This document shows, piece by piece, positions 43,776 to 56,531 of a DNA stretch of 64,000 nt; position 1 is the first letter of the stretch, and each line of letters starts with the position of its first letter. Source of the DNA: Collybiopsis luxurians FD-317 M1 (Eukaryota; Basidiomycota; Agaricomycetes; Agaricales; Omphalotaceae); the NCBI GenBank assembly GCA_000827265.1, contig KN834771.1:100079-164078 (forward strand), read 5' to 3'. Made by a program: the position numbers and the translations under genes. The notes under the pieces were generated by a model, which was given only the letters and a program-made list of their open reading frames with translations, was not told the DNA's origin and ran no database searches.

Positions 43776-44464
43776 CCTTCAATCTGGTCTTGACTAGGCC
43801 GTCCATGTCTTTATATCTTGCAGCAGCTCAGCTGTTGGAGCTAGTTGCTCTGTGATACTCGGGTATGCAGTTCGACCGGAGAATGGGAGTCTTTTTTGAA
43901 ATGTTGCAAACTGAAAGCACCCGTACCCCCTAGGTCTTGTCATGCTCAGTGTCATGCTCACCGTTCAAGATACAGAAGAGCATATGAGCTTGTTCGTATG
44001 GAAACGGGTGCTATTGGAAAATGGGTCGGGTGTTCATTATCATTCAAAGCTAAAAACACTGTACAATTTAAACTAACTATACTCTATTTCAAAAGAACGT
44101 CTGCTTCTCACCTCGACTGGATCCCGTCAACTTTCCCTATCCTAAAATATCTCCGCCGCATTTTACTCAGAGCATACCAGTATGTACGCTACGTGAAGTA
44201 CGTATGAACCACGCATTTAATGAAGACATAGTAACCGTGATCATTACATTCCAACCAGCAGGTGAGGTGAACGATGACCTCCCACATCAGTTTGCTATGA
44301 TTAGATGAGATCAATTTTAGGATCCGGTCGTCCTTGTAAAGTATTATCCTGTATGACAAAAGCTCAAGCCCATCGCTGGAGTAATCTCCACCTATCTGGC
44401 AGGACGCAACTTGCTAGAGATCGTCGCTTCTTCTCCTCATCACTTTCTACCCTGTCCCTTACCC
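43776..44464. other. Intergenic, cutinase promoter
   Basis: No gene supported. The short frames here are not protein-like. Confidence 0.5.
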
Positions 44465-46419
44465 TTACCCTTCATCGATCTCTCCTGCCGCCCCAATCCT
44501 GTTCTTAACCAAATCTGCAACAGTCTTCCCATCCACCGGAATCTGATTCCCTTGGAATCCTTCCGGATAATGCGGCGGTGGGAAATTCGGCGCAGTTAGC
44601 ACCTGATTATTCCAAATCCCAAAATGCTTCAACCCTCCACCCGCGCCCATGGCTCGAGCAGTATATTCATAATCGTGTGCCCATCCTTCAGGATAAAAGA
44701 TTTCAATAACTGTAGACCGTATACCGAGATTCATCCACAGCTCGGAGGTAAGACCATTCCCGTGGACGCCTAAAAGGATTGTGCTTCTTCCAACGAGGCG
44801 AATTTGCTCCCAGCGGGAAAGTTTCTCCGCGGAGACGACGATAACTTCGATGCCGATTTCTTGTTCAAGTTTGCGCAGCTCAGCGACTAGTCTGTGAATC
44901 ACGAAAAGGGGAACCAAAATGAAGAATACAGAGACGAAATAGAACGATGAGCAACGTACCTCTGGTGATCTTCATCCCTCAACTTTCGACGAGTCCAATC
45001 CTGTCGCGACAAGTATGTTACTACAGGCCGTGTTACTCTCTGCCGCGTGAGTGAAGCAGCCAACACGGTCAGCGCATCCGTTCCTTGCGCGAAATCATGA
45101 TGGTGCTTCAACGGAGTAAGGAAGAGCGACGCCAACTCTTCAAACTCTTCCGAAACATCCAGAGGCAAGGGAAAAGGAGCCGTCCATGTAGAAAACTTAG
45201 GATCAATCGTGGGTTTGATCAAGTCTTGCACTTTGAGTCGGTCGCGAGGGGGAGTAGGTAAACGATGAACGAGGGAATACCACGGATCGGTACGTTGAGA
45301 TTGGAGCTGCGATGGGCTTTCATTCTTCGACGGTGACCCAAAGCCAGAGTGGTCGTCTAAGCCGGCAAATGCTCTGACCATATCCCTTACTGGGGCCCAC
45401 CAATCTCCATGTTCCTCACCTTGCGGAACAGGTAATCCAAAAGGCACCGCCGCCGTACGTTGGAATCGCTGATAATTGTACGCAGGCATCGCGGCTGAGC
45501 GATCAGCGATGAGAACACGAGGGAAGAGAATAGGTTTGCCCTTTTTACTTCCTCCGTTGCGCTTCGATTTGGACTGGACGAGAGAGAGAGACACCCAGTC
45601 GTGCCAATCATGCGAAAAGAACATCTGAGTGCTGGGGAAGACGCTACGCAAGAACAGTTGATTCATGTTGGCATAGTCTCTCCAATGAGCACTGTCGAGA
45701 TGCGGGAAAAAGACTCGAGTTGGGGGAGGAAGATTATGCCCACCACCAAGGGAGGCATACGTGCGCCATATACCAAACCACAGTTCAGCACAAAAGTGGT
45801 AATAGTGTGTTATAAATTGCGGGGAATCGGTGAGGAGGAAGGTGAGTCCAGGAACGATATGTACGCGTTCTTTCTCGACGTTTTCGGCGGCAAGGTCTAT
45901 CCCAAAAAGCTCCCGGAACTCCTCTACGCTAACATATCGCAGAAGATATTCATCCGGAACCCGCTTCCAATCTTCTCCCATTCCACCGCGCGCACCGAAA
46001 ACATCCAGCCCTTTGCTGAGGATTGCTCTAGGCGGAGGAAGGTTCTGAAAAGGAGATTTAAGTGGATCATATTGTGTTTGCGGCGGTTCAGTTGGAGAAT
46101 TGGATGTTACGACGTAGAATGTCCCGTTGTGCATGTATAATGAATCTAGAATGGTCCACCCAGGCGCATGCTTTATGAAGGTCGTTTCTCGGACTACTGT
46201 CGGGGCTTCAGCAGTCGCCTCGGAGTTGGATGAAGTAGGTTTCGATTCGCTGGCCGGTATGTGGATAGCTTTGGTTCTCAGTGGAGGTAATGAGGTCGAA
46301 TAATGGGTGAGTTCAGAGTCGGAAACCGGGGACATAAACATGAATAGAAGCAGAAGAACACAGACGAGGACCATTTCTCTAAGTGTCGGCGTCGGCGTCG
46401 AGCCAATATTGGACGCCAT
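44465..46419 (-). CDS. Glycosyltransferase family 61-like type II membrane protein
   Basis: Two exons (minus strand): 44960-46419 and 44465-44891, 628 aa. The N-terminus has a cytoplasmic stretch and one membrane anchor (MVLVCVLLLLFMFM), giving a Golgi type II topology. The luminal part shows GT61/DUF563 traits: THYYHFCAELWFGIW, RVLIADRSAAM, PVVTYLSRQDWTRRKL, and a C-terminal GVHGNGLTSELWM block. The last matches the conserved G-x-HG-x-x-x-T motif of EOGT and plant xylosyltransferases. In fungi some members add xylose or GlcNAc to glycoproteins or capsule polymers. The acceptor here is unknown. Confidence 0.85.
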
Positions 46420-46845
46420 GGCTGCCCTGCACGTCGTGAAAGAATGTCAGAGGGTCGGAATTGTCAGTTGAGATGGAGAGAAGATGCCACCGAGGCTACT
46501 GTCACTCTGTTACGATCGTGACAAGCGCCGGTCGGGATTTGCGCGCTTATGATACATACCAAAGTAGGCAAGCTCCCGACGTACTAGTCGGTTTTCAGCG
46601 ATCTCAGCGCTCAACGATTGACAGCATTGATATTCAACAATTACAAGAAGCGCTATGCGCATAGTCATGTCATTTACAGTCATAAAGAATCATCTGGCCG
46701 TCGTCGAGAAGGCCATCTTAAGACAAAATCTTTCTGCGTATCCCCTTCTCCGAGGATTCTGTTTGTTAGTATACGTCCACGCTTCCAGGGCGTAACGTTA
46801 ATGCACTCAAACCCTGGGTAGGTAAGTCAAAGCTGAAGCTTGAGC

Positions 46846-47982
46846 CTAAAAGTACCCAGGATTTGACGGTGATTCCACTGGGACAGCCGGTAAATCCCGA
46901 TCGCGGTATGACGAGGCTGATAGCATAGAAGTCGCGGTGAGCATCGGGGACCGTGAACTGGATCTTATCGGAGGGGAAGGTAATACCAGCATAGGAGGCC
47001 TTGGCTTGACGCTGGTTAATCGTTGATGAGTCTGGACGGGAGGAGAGGGGAGGGGCCGGGATTTCTTCGCCGTCGTTACAACAGCAAGAGGTTCTTCTTT
47101 CTTCGGCAGTGGCACCTCTGTTACTACAGTTTTTGGGACCACTTTGGGGATAACCAGCTTAGGAACACCGACCGTCGCTGTGTTAGCCCCGGGATCAGGC
47201 TTGGGAAGGGATCTTTGAGCTATATGCGGAGGAATAGACGCGTAAGGATCGATTGGGCCGCGTATGGGTGAGAGGGCCTCGTTAGGTTCCATCTCTAGAT
47301 CGCTCTCAGCAGAAGACTCTGAAGAAGTACTATCGGAGTCATCCCACTCCTCATCTTCCCTGCGTTCCTCTTTCATGACATCCATCGCTTCCAAGTAGAC
47401 TCCCGAAGCAACCCTCTTAGTCAAGTCAGAATAAGATTCTGCCGACCCTGTCTTCCAGCTCGAACCCGGTGTAATAATCTCGAATTCCGGTTCAGCTGGC
47501 ATGACAGTCTTCCCACTGAAACTCCGGAACGCGCTTTGCATCTTTGGCGGTAAGCGTTTTGTCGACCGCGCACGGTTACGAACGACGTCGACAAGTTTAT
47601 GCAGGTGTTCACAGCTTGAACTGGCTGATCGGGAATGTGTTGATGATGGAGATTGGGATGACAACGAGACAGCTGATTTTTGGGGTGTCCATGGGGTTGT
47701 TACGATCGGGGAGGGTGAAGGCGACGAAGGAGATATAGGCGAAGAATGCGAGGAGGACGTGGGCGGCTGGTTGATACCTATACTATCAACCAGCACCCAA
47801 GGCGGAATAGTAGGGAGGACCTTCTCTGATCAGCAGCCGGGTCAAGTCGGCGCTTAGCTACTAAAAGGGATGAAAGACACACCTAGCCTATCTGCTGCAC
47901 TCTGAGGTTTACGTAGTAATCTCGGTGACTGAGATTCATCCTTCCAGTTTGATTTCGAGCCGATGGCAAGACCCAATGTCAT
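46846..47982 (-). CDS. Ser/Pro-rich disordered protein, function unknown
   Basis: Exons (minus strand): 47883-47982 and 46846-47825, 359 aa. The start at 47982 (MTLGLAIGSKSNWKD) and acceptor CTGATCAG are chosen to keep phase. After an N-terminal RLLRKPQSAADRLEKVLPTI stretch, the protein is low complexity. There is a Ser/Pro-rich region, a small folded-looking block (HLHKLVDVVRNRARSTKRLP), an acidic Glu/Ser stretch and Pro-rich motifs resembling SH3 or profilin ligands (KSRPLPSPPV, PRPPMLVLPSPP). I do not recognise a family. It could be a cytoskeletal or signalling adaptor; that is only a guess from composition. Confidence 0.7.
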
Positions 47983-48607
47983 ATTATTGCTGTAGATGAA
48001 CTTATCGGATCCATGGCGCGGTGGTTTGTCCTAGAAAGCAACTCATCCGCTCAAAAAGATACCTTGGATTTGTGCGCTGCGAACCTAGGCTCACCCAATC
48101 GATGGAATTGATCATACTCGGAATGGCTGCTGTGTCTCCAACGATGGAATGCGCTGGCAGCTGGAAGGAGAGGAAGGGGAAGTTGAGCGCGCAAGAGTTA
48201 GCTGAGGTAAAAACTCATTTAAGAACAGCAGGAGGTGATGGACACCACAGCAACCAGATGATCAGAAATGCAGACTTTCAGACACTGACAGCGCGCGAGG
48301 CATGATGCCAACCTTGCCCTAAGAAATCAATCCTTTCATTTTCGTAGCGGGAAGTAAGAAACTCGCCGAGGATCTTGAGTCAAAAAAGTCTCGGACTAGA
48401 AACTAAGTACTATCATTGCATGACGACCGAATATTAGGACGTTACGACGCAATTGAAAAATGAATATGCCGAGTGAATTTGGGCTGCCATGTGCTGGCTT
48501 CATCAAGCGTTGAGGAATGAAAAACATCCGGATTGTTCAGGAGGCCACAGGTAATGATACCTAAACTAGCAAAACTGGACGGATTTACATGACGCCAATT
48601 ATCTCCT

Positions 48608-49656
48608 TCAAGACGCCGCAGAAACAGGCTTTCGCTGAAGGGAAACTGTCAATGTAAGCCACTAATAGAGGTCAAACTGCTACTCACATAGGCAACAGCA
48701 TCAAAGTTGTACGATATACCGATTTCTTCCAGCTTACGTTTTTTGTTGTTTTGTCGCTTTAACAGGCGTTTTGAGGCTTTGGTTTGCTCCTCGGAAGTTC
48801 GAGGCTGAACAAGAATGAGGTGAGAATAGTTTTTAAAAGGATATGATCTTTCAACGTACCTTGTTTTGAGCAAGTCGCGCTACACGCTGCCTAGGGATAG
48901 CTCTCCATTTCCTGTTCGCGCCTATCCAAAGTTCCGGATGAACTTCGTCCTTCGGTATCACTTTGCATCGAAGGATGTGGCCCATGAGAAGATAGTTGTC
49001 CATAGTTTCGGAGACGATTTGGGCAACCGACGAAGACTCGAATTCAAGGAAAGCATAATGTTTTGATTTTCCAGTCTAAACGAATATGAATTTCCGGAGC
49101 TTGGCAAGTAACGAGAGGATTGACCTTTTTGTTTCGCGACAGTCGCAGCCGCGTAACATCACCAAATTGCGTAAAGTATCCTTTAAGTTGATCTTCATAA
49201 AATCCATGAGGTAGACGTCCGAGATATATAACACCTCGATCTACAGTCTAGAAAATCTTGAGATTTCAAACCAACGGCAAATTAGAAACGTACTGGTTGC
49301 TTTTTTGCCTTCTCTAGTTTCCGTTTTACAGCCGCGTCGTCCTTTGATACTGTAGGCAATTTTGCGATGTCAATGGGTGGTCCGTCCACGTCTTCGTCGG
49401 AAGAATCATCTTCATCTGTGGAAAATCCATGCAAAATGGGCTCCTCTTCATCCCTCTGCTCTTCCTCCTCGTCTCCTGCACTCTCTTCTGCTCCGTCTTC
49501 TGAGTGAGAGCTAGAAAGTTCCGGGGAAGGCTCCTTGACGATTCTGGATTTTTTATTGGCGACTTTTGGTCTGGATGCAGAGGCATCTTCTCCAAGCTTG
49601 CGCTTGGCAGATTCCCTTGACAATTTGGAAGGTTTTGAGAGCTTCGTTGAAGCCAT
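48608..49656 (-). CDS. NOP15: Nucleolar RRM protein, NOP15/NIFK-like ribosome biogenesis factor
   Basis: Yeast Nop15 and human NIFK act in 60S pre-rRNA processing in the nucleolus. Exons (minus strand): 49294-49656, 49125-49247, 48860-49075, 48688-48804 and 48608-48634, 281 aa. The N-terminal 120 residues are Lys-rich then acidic. One RRM follows: RNP2-like VIYLGRLP, then [15 protein letters not shown]1-like HYAFLEFES, and [16 protein letters not shown] basic C-terminal part ([19 protein letters not shown]) ends in FDAVAY. The helical HPELW...W segment after the RRM is family-typical. The last 27-nt exon is chosen by the polypyrimidine acceptor, so the exact C-terminus is less certain. Confidence 0.87.
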
Positions 49657-52600
49657 TTTTTGGAAACGGGAGTGTGATGAAAAAAAATTGGCTCTTGATA
49701 GACGCTGAAGAAGTCGTAAGCGCCCATAGACGCTTAATTCCGATGGTTCAAGCTTCAATTTCGTTCCTTCAAGATGACCGCTCTTTTCAAGCCAGCACTG
49801 CTTGCATGCGGTCTAATTTTGAAAATACAAGTTTTAGATGGCAAGGCGACGATCCGGGATCAGGGCTCGTTAAACCCACGTACAACGTCGACCTCCCGTG
49901 CTGTCGAAATTGTGGAGTTGAAGCCGTCGATTCCATAATATCCTGGCAGCGGCACACCAAAACTGACACGAGCTCAAGCTGCCCCTGGTCATCCGCAAGG
50001 TACGTTTGAGCGGTAAGCTATAACATATATGGCTGAATCCTTGCGATAAAGTTCCTAACTTTCGTAGAGTTATCCGCGAGTCCAAATAGATTATGCCGCA
50101 ATATCTCTGTACAGAGCTTGATATTGATGCCGTGGTCTGTCAATGCGGAACTGGGGCCACATTTTCACTACCGATCTGAATGCTTACCGCGGTACTTGGT
50201 ATTCATGCTGTGGGTCGGTAGAATATTTTTCCCCTATAGATCCAAAGCTTTCATGTAAGTTGTCTACACTCAATTATCTCCATACACCTGACCCCTCGTT
50301 CGAGTTTCAGTTTCCCCAAGATAGCATTTGTCGGCCGCATTAAGCTATTCGCACAGGCGTTCCTTCACAAGTATTATCAGTGTTATCTGATATTAGAATT
50401 GCTTGCATGATCCTTACCGCTTTCACCGTATCATGAGGTCCTCATTTCGGTAAACGAGTCGAGGTTTATGGCATATTATCTTCACAGGAGCTCTGATTCT
50501 GTTGACTCATTATGGACCACCAACCTTGTTTTACAGAGTATCTTAGCTTGTCTAGAGATTTACAACAAGCGACAAATGAGGACGGCTTTCGCTGGGTAAT
50601 TGGAAATCATCTGAGGTGAGATAACCGACCGACCGCGCTTCGTATCGGTGCTGTGCGCCTTTTCTCCATCGTTACTCTACGTTAAATGAGGTTCAATGAC
50701 TGCCTTTCTCGAGACAAAGTACGTCCCCCGCATGATCAGATGAGATTGAGAATTCAGGATCGACAGGCTGTGCAGGCTATGGTTCTGCAAATCACGACTC
50801 GTGTTCTGAATCGATGATCATGATGGCGTAAAGAACCTCGAGGAGTCCACCCTCAAGGGAGTTATGCAGCCGTTCAAACACATGTGCTCGAGGTTGATGA
50901 TCGTCTAGGTGTTTCGCTCGAGATCTGTATTGATCTTAAAATTCTTTCTCTCCTCTGGTTAGTGCTGGGTCAGTCTTACCCTAAAGTTCGATCAACTACA
51001 ATCAAGATCTGTTAATTTCCTGCCGTCTTCGGTGTTTGCGATACCTAAAATGGATTCAATTTACGCTTTTCTCTAAACTTTCCGCTGGACTGGCTTGAAC
51101 TCGAACGAGCACGCGAAACTGCTTTAGTGAATATTATGATTTTTTTATGTTCCGTCGTTACTGCTTATCTTTCGTCGTGTTGTTTCTGTAGAATATTCAG
51201 GAACATGAGATCATAAGAGCGCTCGAGACTTTTCCCCAGCCGAAGTGGAGTTTGAGAAAATCAGCGATGAATCTGAGCTGTTAGTCTTGCACACGCTTTC
51301 CATCCTTCTTGGTTGCTTGATTGATCCCTCCGCTGGATATTTCTGCGCAGGCACTACGGACCACCTCTATGGCTGGGCTGCTCATATATTTGTGGCTCTC
51401 AATGATACGGTCAGTGACATTTCCTGTGCTAAAGATTCCTATCGCAATCAGAGTTACTGTATGAGTGTGTATGTTGCGCTGCCATGCCAGCTGTCCAGCC
51501 TGTCACCGTAGTCGCCGAGAGGATTGATTCAATCCAACTGTGAGGCTTCTCAGAACTTCTCATCGAGTGTTTTCCTTCGTTCTTTTGACTAATCTAGCTA
51601 CGTGACTCGACTTTACCCTCAGAAGACCAACTTTCTTCCCAAAAAAATCTCACTTTTGATTCTGCGATAGTTCACATACCGATCAATTCAATATCCAAAT
51701 TGATGACAGTGGCAACTAGATGGGAGTTGCGGTAGACTCAACCCGACCCGGTGAGTTTCGTCAGCCCACTTGTGATACCAATATCCAAGCTTTCTCGGAC
51801 CCTAGTTCTATCAGAACAGCTGTGGTAGCAAAGCTGTCTTTATCTCCGAGCATTGACGTATCATCACTTTACTATAAAGAACAAGAAGCGCTCTTTCGGT
51901 ACGCTCTTAATAACCCTTCATTACGCGTCCTTTTGCCTTTCACTGCTGACGTTTGGTTTCAAATTTAACTCGTCCTCGGTGGCCAGTCATTGGTCTTCAC
52001 CTTAACGGTGTTCCCCCCAAACTGGCGCGTTCTTTGCATGGCCCACTATCCTTTCAGACATTCGACATACTACACACGCGACGATGTTGAATTCATTAGC
52101 GAACTTCCGGTATGTATGCCATGGATTCGTTGGAGATGTTGGTCACTCACTCAACTACCTCTCGGTTAAGCCTATGAACAGCGAAGAGGACTTGCTACAG
52201 GAGCTTCAGACTTATGGACGCAACTTGTCATATCCTCCAACACCTGCTCGTTACTCTCGTCAAAGCCGACCCCTCGATCCGAATCCTATACCAAGGACGC
52301 GCAAAAGCTTAGTTTCACGTGTATTTATGGTGAGCATCTCCTAATCTTTATATCTTTTGTTGAAAGAGAGGGTCCTTATGAAGACAAAGATTCTGAAGAC
52401 AAAGGTTAAGGGAAGTCTCGAGACGGTGAAGCATACAGCTCGGCGAAAGTTCCGTAGGTGAATGGGTACCCAAGAGGTAATGCACTAGGCGGAATTATTG
52501 ATATATGCTGACATGCTGTTCCCTGTTTCAGCTGTCCTGGACAAATATTTCGAATACTGTATTCTATATAACCATTGGTCCTCACTGGCTTTTGAACATT

Positions 52601-52909
52601 AGCAAAGATGTTCCTGTCAAGCACTAGTATCACTTGACCCTACACACAGCCTGCCTACCAACCAATCATTTTCTCCCTTTCTCATGGAAGATCTTCGAAT
52701 CTCGTACTCGCAAAAATATCCTCGTTGTCGACATGATGGATAACATTTTTGAGAATATTCTTCTCTTTATTTGGTGACGGTCCGGTAGCGGCCCGCCCCC
52801 GGGTGCGCGCCCTTAATGATGTCAATGATTTATTTCACCTTACTCTTACTCTCATTTGACTCCCATCGTCAATCTGAACCGGATTATTTCCCGCGCACTG
52901 TCAAGGAAA
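49657..52909. other. 3.2-kb stretch without an identified gene
   Basis: Between 49.77 and 50.35 kb a plus-strand frame (PTYNVDLPCCRNCGVEAVDS) and nearby GT/AG sites hint at a small multi-exon gene divergent from NOP15, but I could not connect the exons in phase. At 51.2-52.35 kb three more plus-strand frames look mildly protein-like (for example an SSLYYKEQEALFRYALNN segment) without a recognised family. A short or poorly conserved gene could be hidden here. Confidence 0.4.
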
Positions 52910-54206
52910 ATGAGCGATAACATTGGCTCTCGTAAAGAGATTATCATTATCGGAGGGGGAATCATCGGGTGCTCGACAGCTTATCAACTGACTCGGCATC
53001 CTTCGTTCTCACCTTCCACGACAACCATCAAAGTAATTGAGGCCTCGAAACACGGCCCCGCACAAGGGGCTTCAGGGAAAGCCGGCGGACTAGTCGCAAA
53101 ATGGGCTTATCCTAAAGAATTAGTGGCGGTCTCATTTACAGAACATGTCAGGCTTGCCGAAGAACATAACGGAAAGGACCGATGGGGCTGGCGATTTGTC
53201 GGGTGCGGGAGCTGGGAAGGCAAGGGCGCTCTGCTCTCAAAAGACAGTGACACTGGAGTTGGTGCAGGCGGGAGGAGAAAGAGTCTGGAGAAAAAAGTAG
53301 GTCTTGATGGGACGCGCGCTAGCGATCCAGTGAGCAGGCAAAGAAAGGGCCTCCCGAAGGATTTATTATGGGTCGATGAGAACCTTACCCACAGTTATTC
53401 TTCGATGGCGCCTGACGGAGATACTGCGCAGGTTCATCCTTTCCTTTTCACGACTAGTATGATGGATCTGGCTATAGAAAAAGGTGCCGAGCTAATTTCA
53501 GGTCGAGTGACAGGCCTGGATATCAGCGATGGCCAGGTTACAGGAGTAACCCTCGTTCACAATAACTCTGGGCAAAAGGAAACCCTTCCAGCCACACACG
53601 TAATTATCGCAGCTGGCGCTTGGTCTCCTTCAATCTTGCCGTCCCTTCCCATATCCGCCACTCGCGCACATAGCGTCACTATCCATCCTAAACCATCAGT
53701 CACCATTGCCCCCTATGTCCTCTTTACTGAAATTGCATTACCTGACCGGCGAGGAGTCACCGTTTCTCCAGAGATCTATGCTCGACCTGGCAACGAAGTT
53801 TATGCCTGCGGACCCGGTGACGACTCTTTTCTCCCAAAGAATGTCGATGATGTACTTGTAGACGAAGCGGCTTGTGATGCTATTCAAAAGCACGTCGCGA
53901 GCATCTCTCCGGAACTTCGAGAAGGGACTGTACACAAGCGGCAAGCTTGTTTCCTCCCTACCGTCGAGACTGGTGGAGGACCCATAGTAGGCGCTGCTTC
54001 TTATATTGCTCAAGGCTTGTTCATCGCAACGGGACATACCTGCTGGGTAAGGAGTTTAAAAACATCTTTAAACGCGAAGGCTAATGCTCTTACCTTAGGG
54101 TATATGTAATGCACCGGGAACTGCTAAAGCTTTGAGTGAGCTTATCATGGACGGAAGCATCAAGTGCGCCAATTTGAAACGACTGAATCCGTCGAATTTC
54201 CTGTAG
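52910..54206 (+). CDS. FAD-dependent oxidoreductase, DAO family (TDA3-like)
   Basis: Exons 52910-54046 and 54099-54206, 414 aa. The start ATG at 52910 (MSDNIGSRK) is used; the frame extends upstream but only with a TTG. The Rossmann dinucleotide-binding fold is near the N-terminus (IIIIGGGIIGCSTAYQL, residues about 9-25). GASGKAGGLVAKWAYP is the flavin-facing segment, and the C-terminal FIATGHTCWGICNAPGTAKA binds FAD. The family oxidises amines or amino acids. The closest recognisable subgroup is the fungal TDA3 / S. pombe C1F5.03c type, whose substrate is unsettled. No signal peptide is seen, so the enzyme is probably cytosolic or endosomal. Confidence 0.9.
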
Positions 54207-55982
54207 GAATGGAATTTACGTGCTTCGAATGAATGTCCAGACCAATAATCAAGACTCGGACCCCCTACTTTGATTTATCTAGTAATTTCATATGAGCCTT
54301 AAAGTGCGTAGCGTATCTCCGCGTTTTGAGGAAGGTATATACACAGCTACATAGCAAGAGTTTGCCGTCGACTAGGAACTTGGTTCTTAAAATGATCAAA
54401 GCACTGACTTCAATAATAATTAGTTGCCCGCATAGGATGGGATATACTGGCCAAAGTCCGATTTCCGAACGTCTAGTGTATATCAACTCTATCGCCTTGT
54501 ATACATAAATACTCTTTCTTTCTGAACGCTATCGAATTCTTTGTTCGACGTTCAGGGCTCGACAGCCGTATCTTGTCAACGGTCATTATAGAGTTTCCGT
54601 TCAATTTAGCGGCCCAAGTCCATGTCCGATATATTTCCTCGCAGCGGTTCCCCAATAGTCTGCCATTTATGGTTTAATGTCCTTGTCTCCAACGCTTGTT
54701 TCAGCCCGGGTAAGGATCCTAGAATCCTGAGTCACCAACGATCGCAAGTGCCAACTTGTGCCTAATTTTTGAGCATTTCTATCAATTCACGACCCGTACA
54801 AAGTGGCATGCAGATCACGCTGCATGATTCAATACCAAATACTGGACATGTAGGTATTTTTTGATTCTGAGTCAACGTCTGTCCACAAATTGTCAAGAGT
54901 CAGGGATGCGCGAGAGTGTGAGTGTTTCGGTCAGAGCCAGAGAGCATCTCGAATTCGCCGGATTTCCGCCACCTATACGGCCGCCAAAATAATCACGTCT
55001 TTCAAAATAAGTAGCCTCTACTTATACTCGAGTATACTCCAGTTCGCAATGCCGATAATAAGTTGGAACAATATAGCGAGGCGACAGTGCGCATTCGACG
55101 CCACACTTCTTGGCCGAAAGGGCCGTAGTGATCGGTTCCTGAAATATTGTATCGATTTTCATCCGAATTGAGAGGATACAAAGAATTCAAGCTAGAATTT
55201 GCGTTTACTGCAGTATCAGACTACTAAGATTTGAGAGCAGTTGGTATCGAGCCATGCGAGGCTCTCGAGATTCCATCGAACTATATCATGGACATGAAAC
55301 TCGTTCCACAAACAGCACATCAGCCTCGTGGAGATCCATCTCGAATCAAGGGCAATTCAAATCAATCCGCAAACGCGCAATTTTGAATTTTCTCTGGAGC
55401 TATGCGTAAAGCATTGGGAAAATTGCGAGGTGGCTTCTGAAGTCGTTCAAATATTCTAAAGCTCATTGGTTAGAGTGGCTAACGTACGCGTCCGGTTAAT
55501 ACAACGGCACCGATGGAATCAAAGATGAATTTTTTTTCGGTCTTCGGAGGACGGAATGATAGAGTACGTAATTCCACAATCACTTTAATTTTTCGCGGCT
55601 CGCGCAGCTATGTAATCACTCTTTCTTTCTTGCCTTTTCCTCACCTTCTTTTTTTTTTCTTTACGACGTGTTTGCCCACTTAACAGCGGTCCTCTGAGCT
55701 GTCCAAAGGTTGTGTTGCTTTCAATTGGAACGCAGCCTAGCGTCTTCGCCTCCGCTCATTCAATCCGCTGCTGTCACGACCTTTCTACGTCTACGAGTAT
55801 CCATTAATATCCAATCTCCCTATATCGGCCAACGATAAGATGCATCGCCCATCGTTGCTTGCACGCAAAGAACCTTTGGAGTAATTTTAACCCTTTATTT
55901 TCTGTGCTCATTGTCTAACTGTACACGGAACAGCGCTCTGTGCCAACACTATAATGTGGCTAAGACTGCTTATCCCCTAGGG
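54207..55982. other. Intergenic, no supported gene
   Basis: Only short frames. A GCTCATTGGTTAGAGTGGCTAAC stretch near 55460 looks superficially tRNA-like but does not fold as one. A C/T-rich tract precedes the next gene. Confidence 0.45.
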
Positions 55983-56531
55983 ATGCCTTTACCCGCCTAT
56001 TTCGACATGCCCATCACGAGAGACGCTCACATGCCCTCCCACGTACTCGCATTGTACCCAACGACAACCTCTTCTGCCCCACCTCTCATGGTTCCGGTAG
56101 ATGCAGCAATGTATAATAACGGTTTCAGGGTTGACTTGATACCGCCCGCTATACCAGGCTCCCTCGCACCTGTACCCTACCACCATCCAACCACAGGAAT
56201 ACCGACAGTTTCCTTGCCTGTTGTCTCCATATCCGTTCCTCACGTACCGTCGGTCCCGCTGTTGTTACTCTTTGGACTGAGGCTCGAAACACAGACCAAT
56301 CTCCTTGCACACCACCTTCTGCCAGCGCAGGTAATTGAAGAATTTCCAAATGCAGCTGCAATGGCTCAAGTTATGGCGTCGCTCTCCGACGAGGAGCTGC
56401 AACGACGCGTTGCATATAATCAGGGGATCTGGAAAAATGTTCTCGCCTTGGATCTGAAGGACCAAAGCGTCGTGGAACTTATCCAGACCGCCTGGAACGT
56501 CACTGCCGAAGCGCGACGTTTACGTTGGTAA
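55983..56531 (+). CDS. Conserved-looking basidiomycete protein, function unknown
   Basis: Single exon, 182 aa from the first ATG (MPLPAYFDMPITRD). The frame stays open upstream to a TTG at 55911, so an upstream exon is possible. The first 90 residues are Pro/Val-rich and probably disordered. The C-terminal 95 residues look folded and helical: SVPLLLLFGLRLETQTNLLA, LPAQVIEEFPN, DEELQRRVAYNQGIWKNVLAL and LIQTAWNVTAEARRLRW. I have an impression of similar uncharacterised Agaricomycete proteins but cannot name a domain. Confidence 0.6.
   Translation: MPLPAYFDMPITRDAHMPSHVLALYPTTTSSAPPLMVPVDAAMYNNGFRVDLIPPAIPGSLAPVPYHHPTTGIPTVSLPVVSISVPHVPSVPLLLLFGLRLETQTNLLAHHLLPAQVIEEFPNAAAMAQVMASLSDEELQRRVAYNQGIWKNVLALDLKDQSVVELIQTAWNVTAEARRLRW

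Noticed and set aside
52856..52909. Upstream extension of the FAD oxidoreductase
   Set aside because: It begins with TTG, not ATG. The first ATG at 52910 has good context and precedes the dinucleotide fold at normal distance.
55441..55520. tRNA-like string with GGTTAGAGTGGCTAAC
   Set aside because: No acceptor stem pairing and no proper T-loop sequence could be found.
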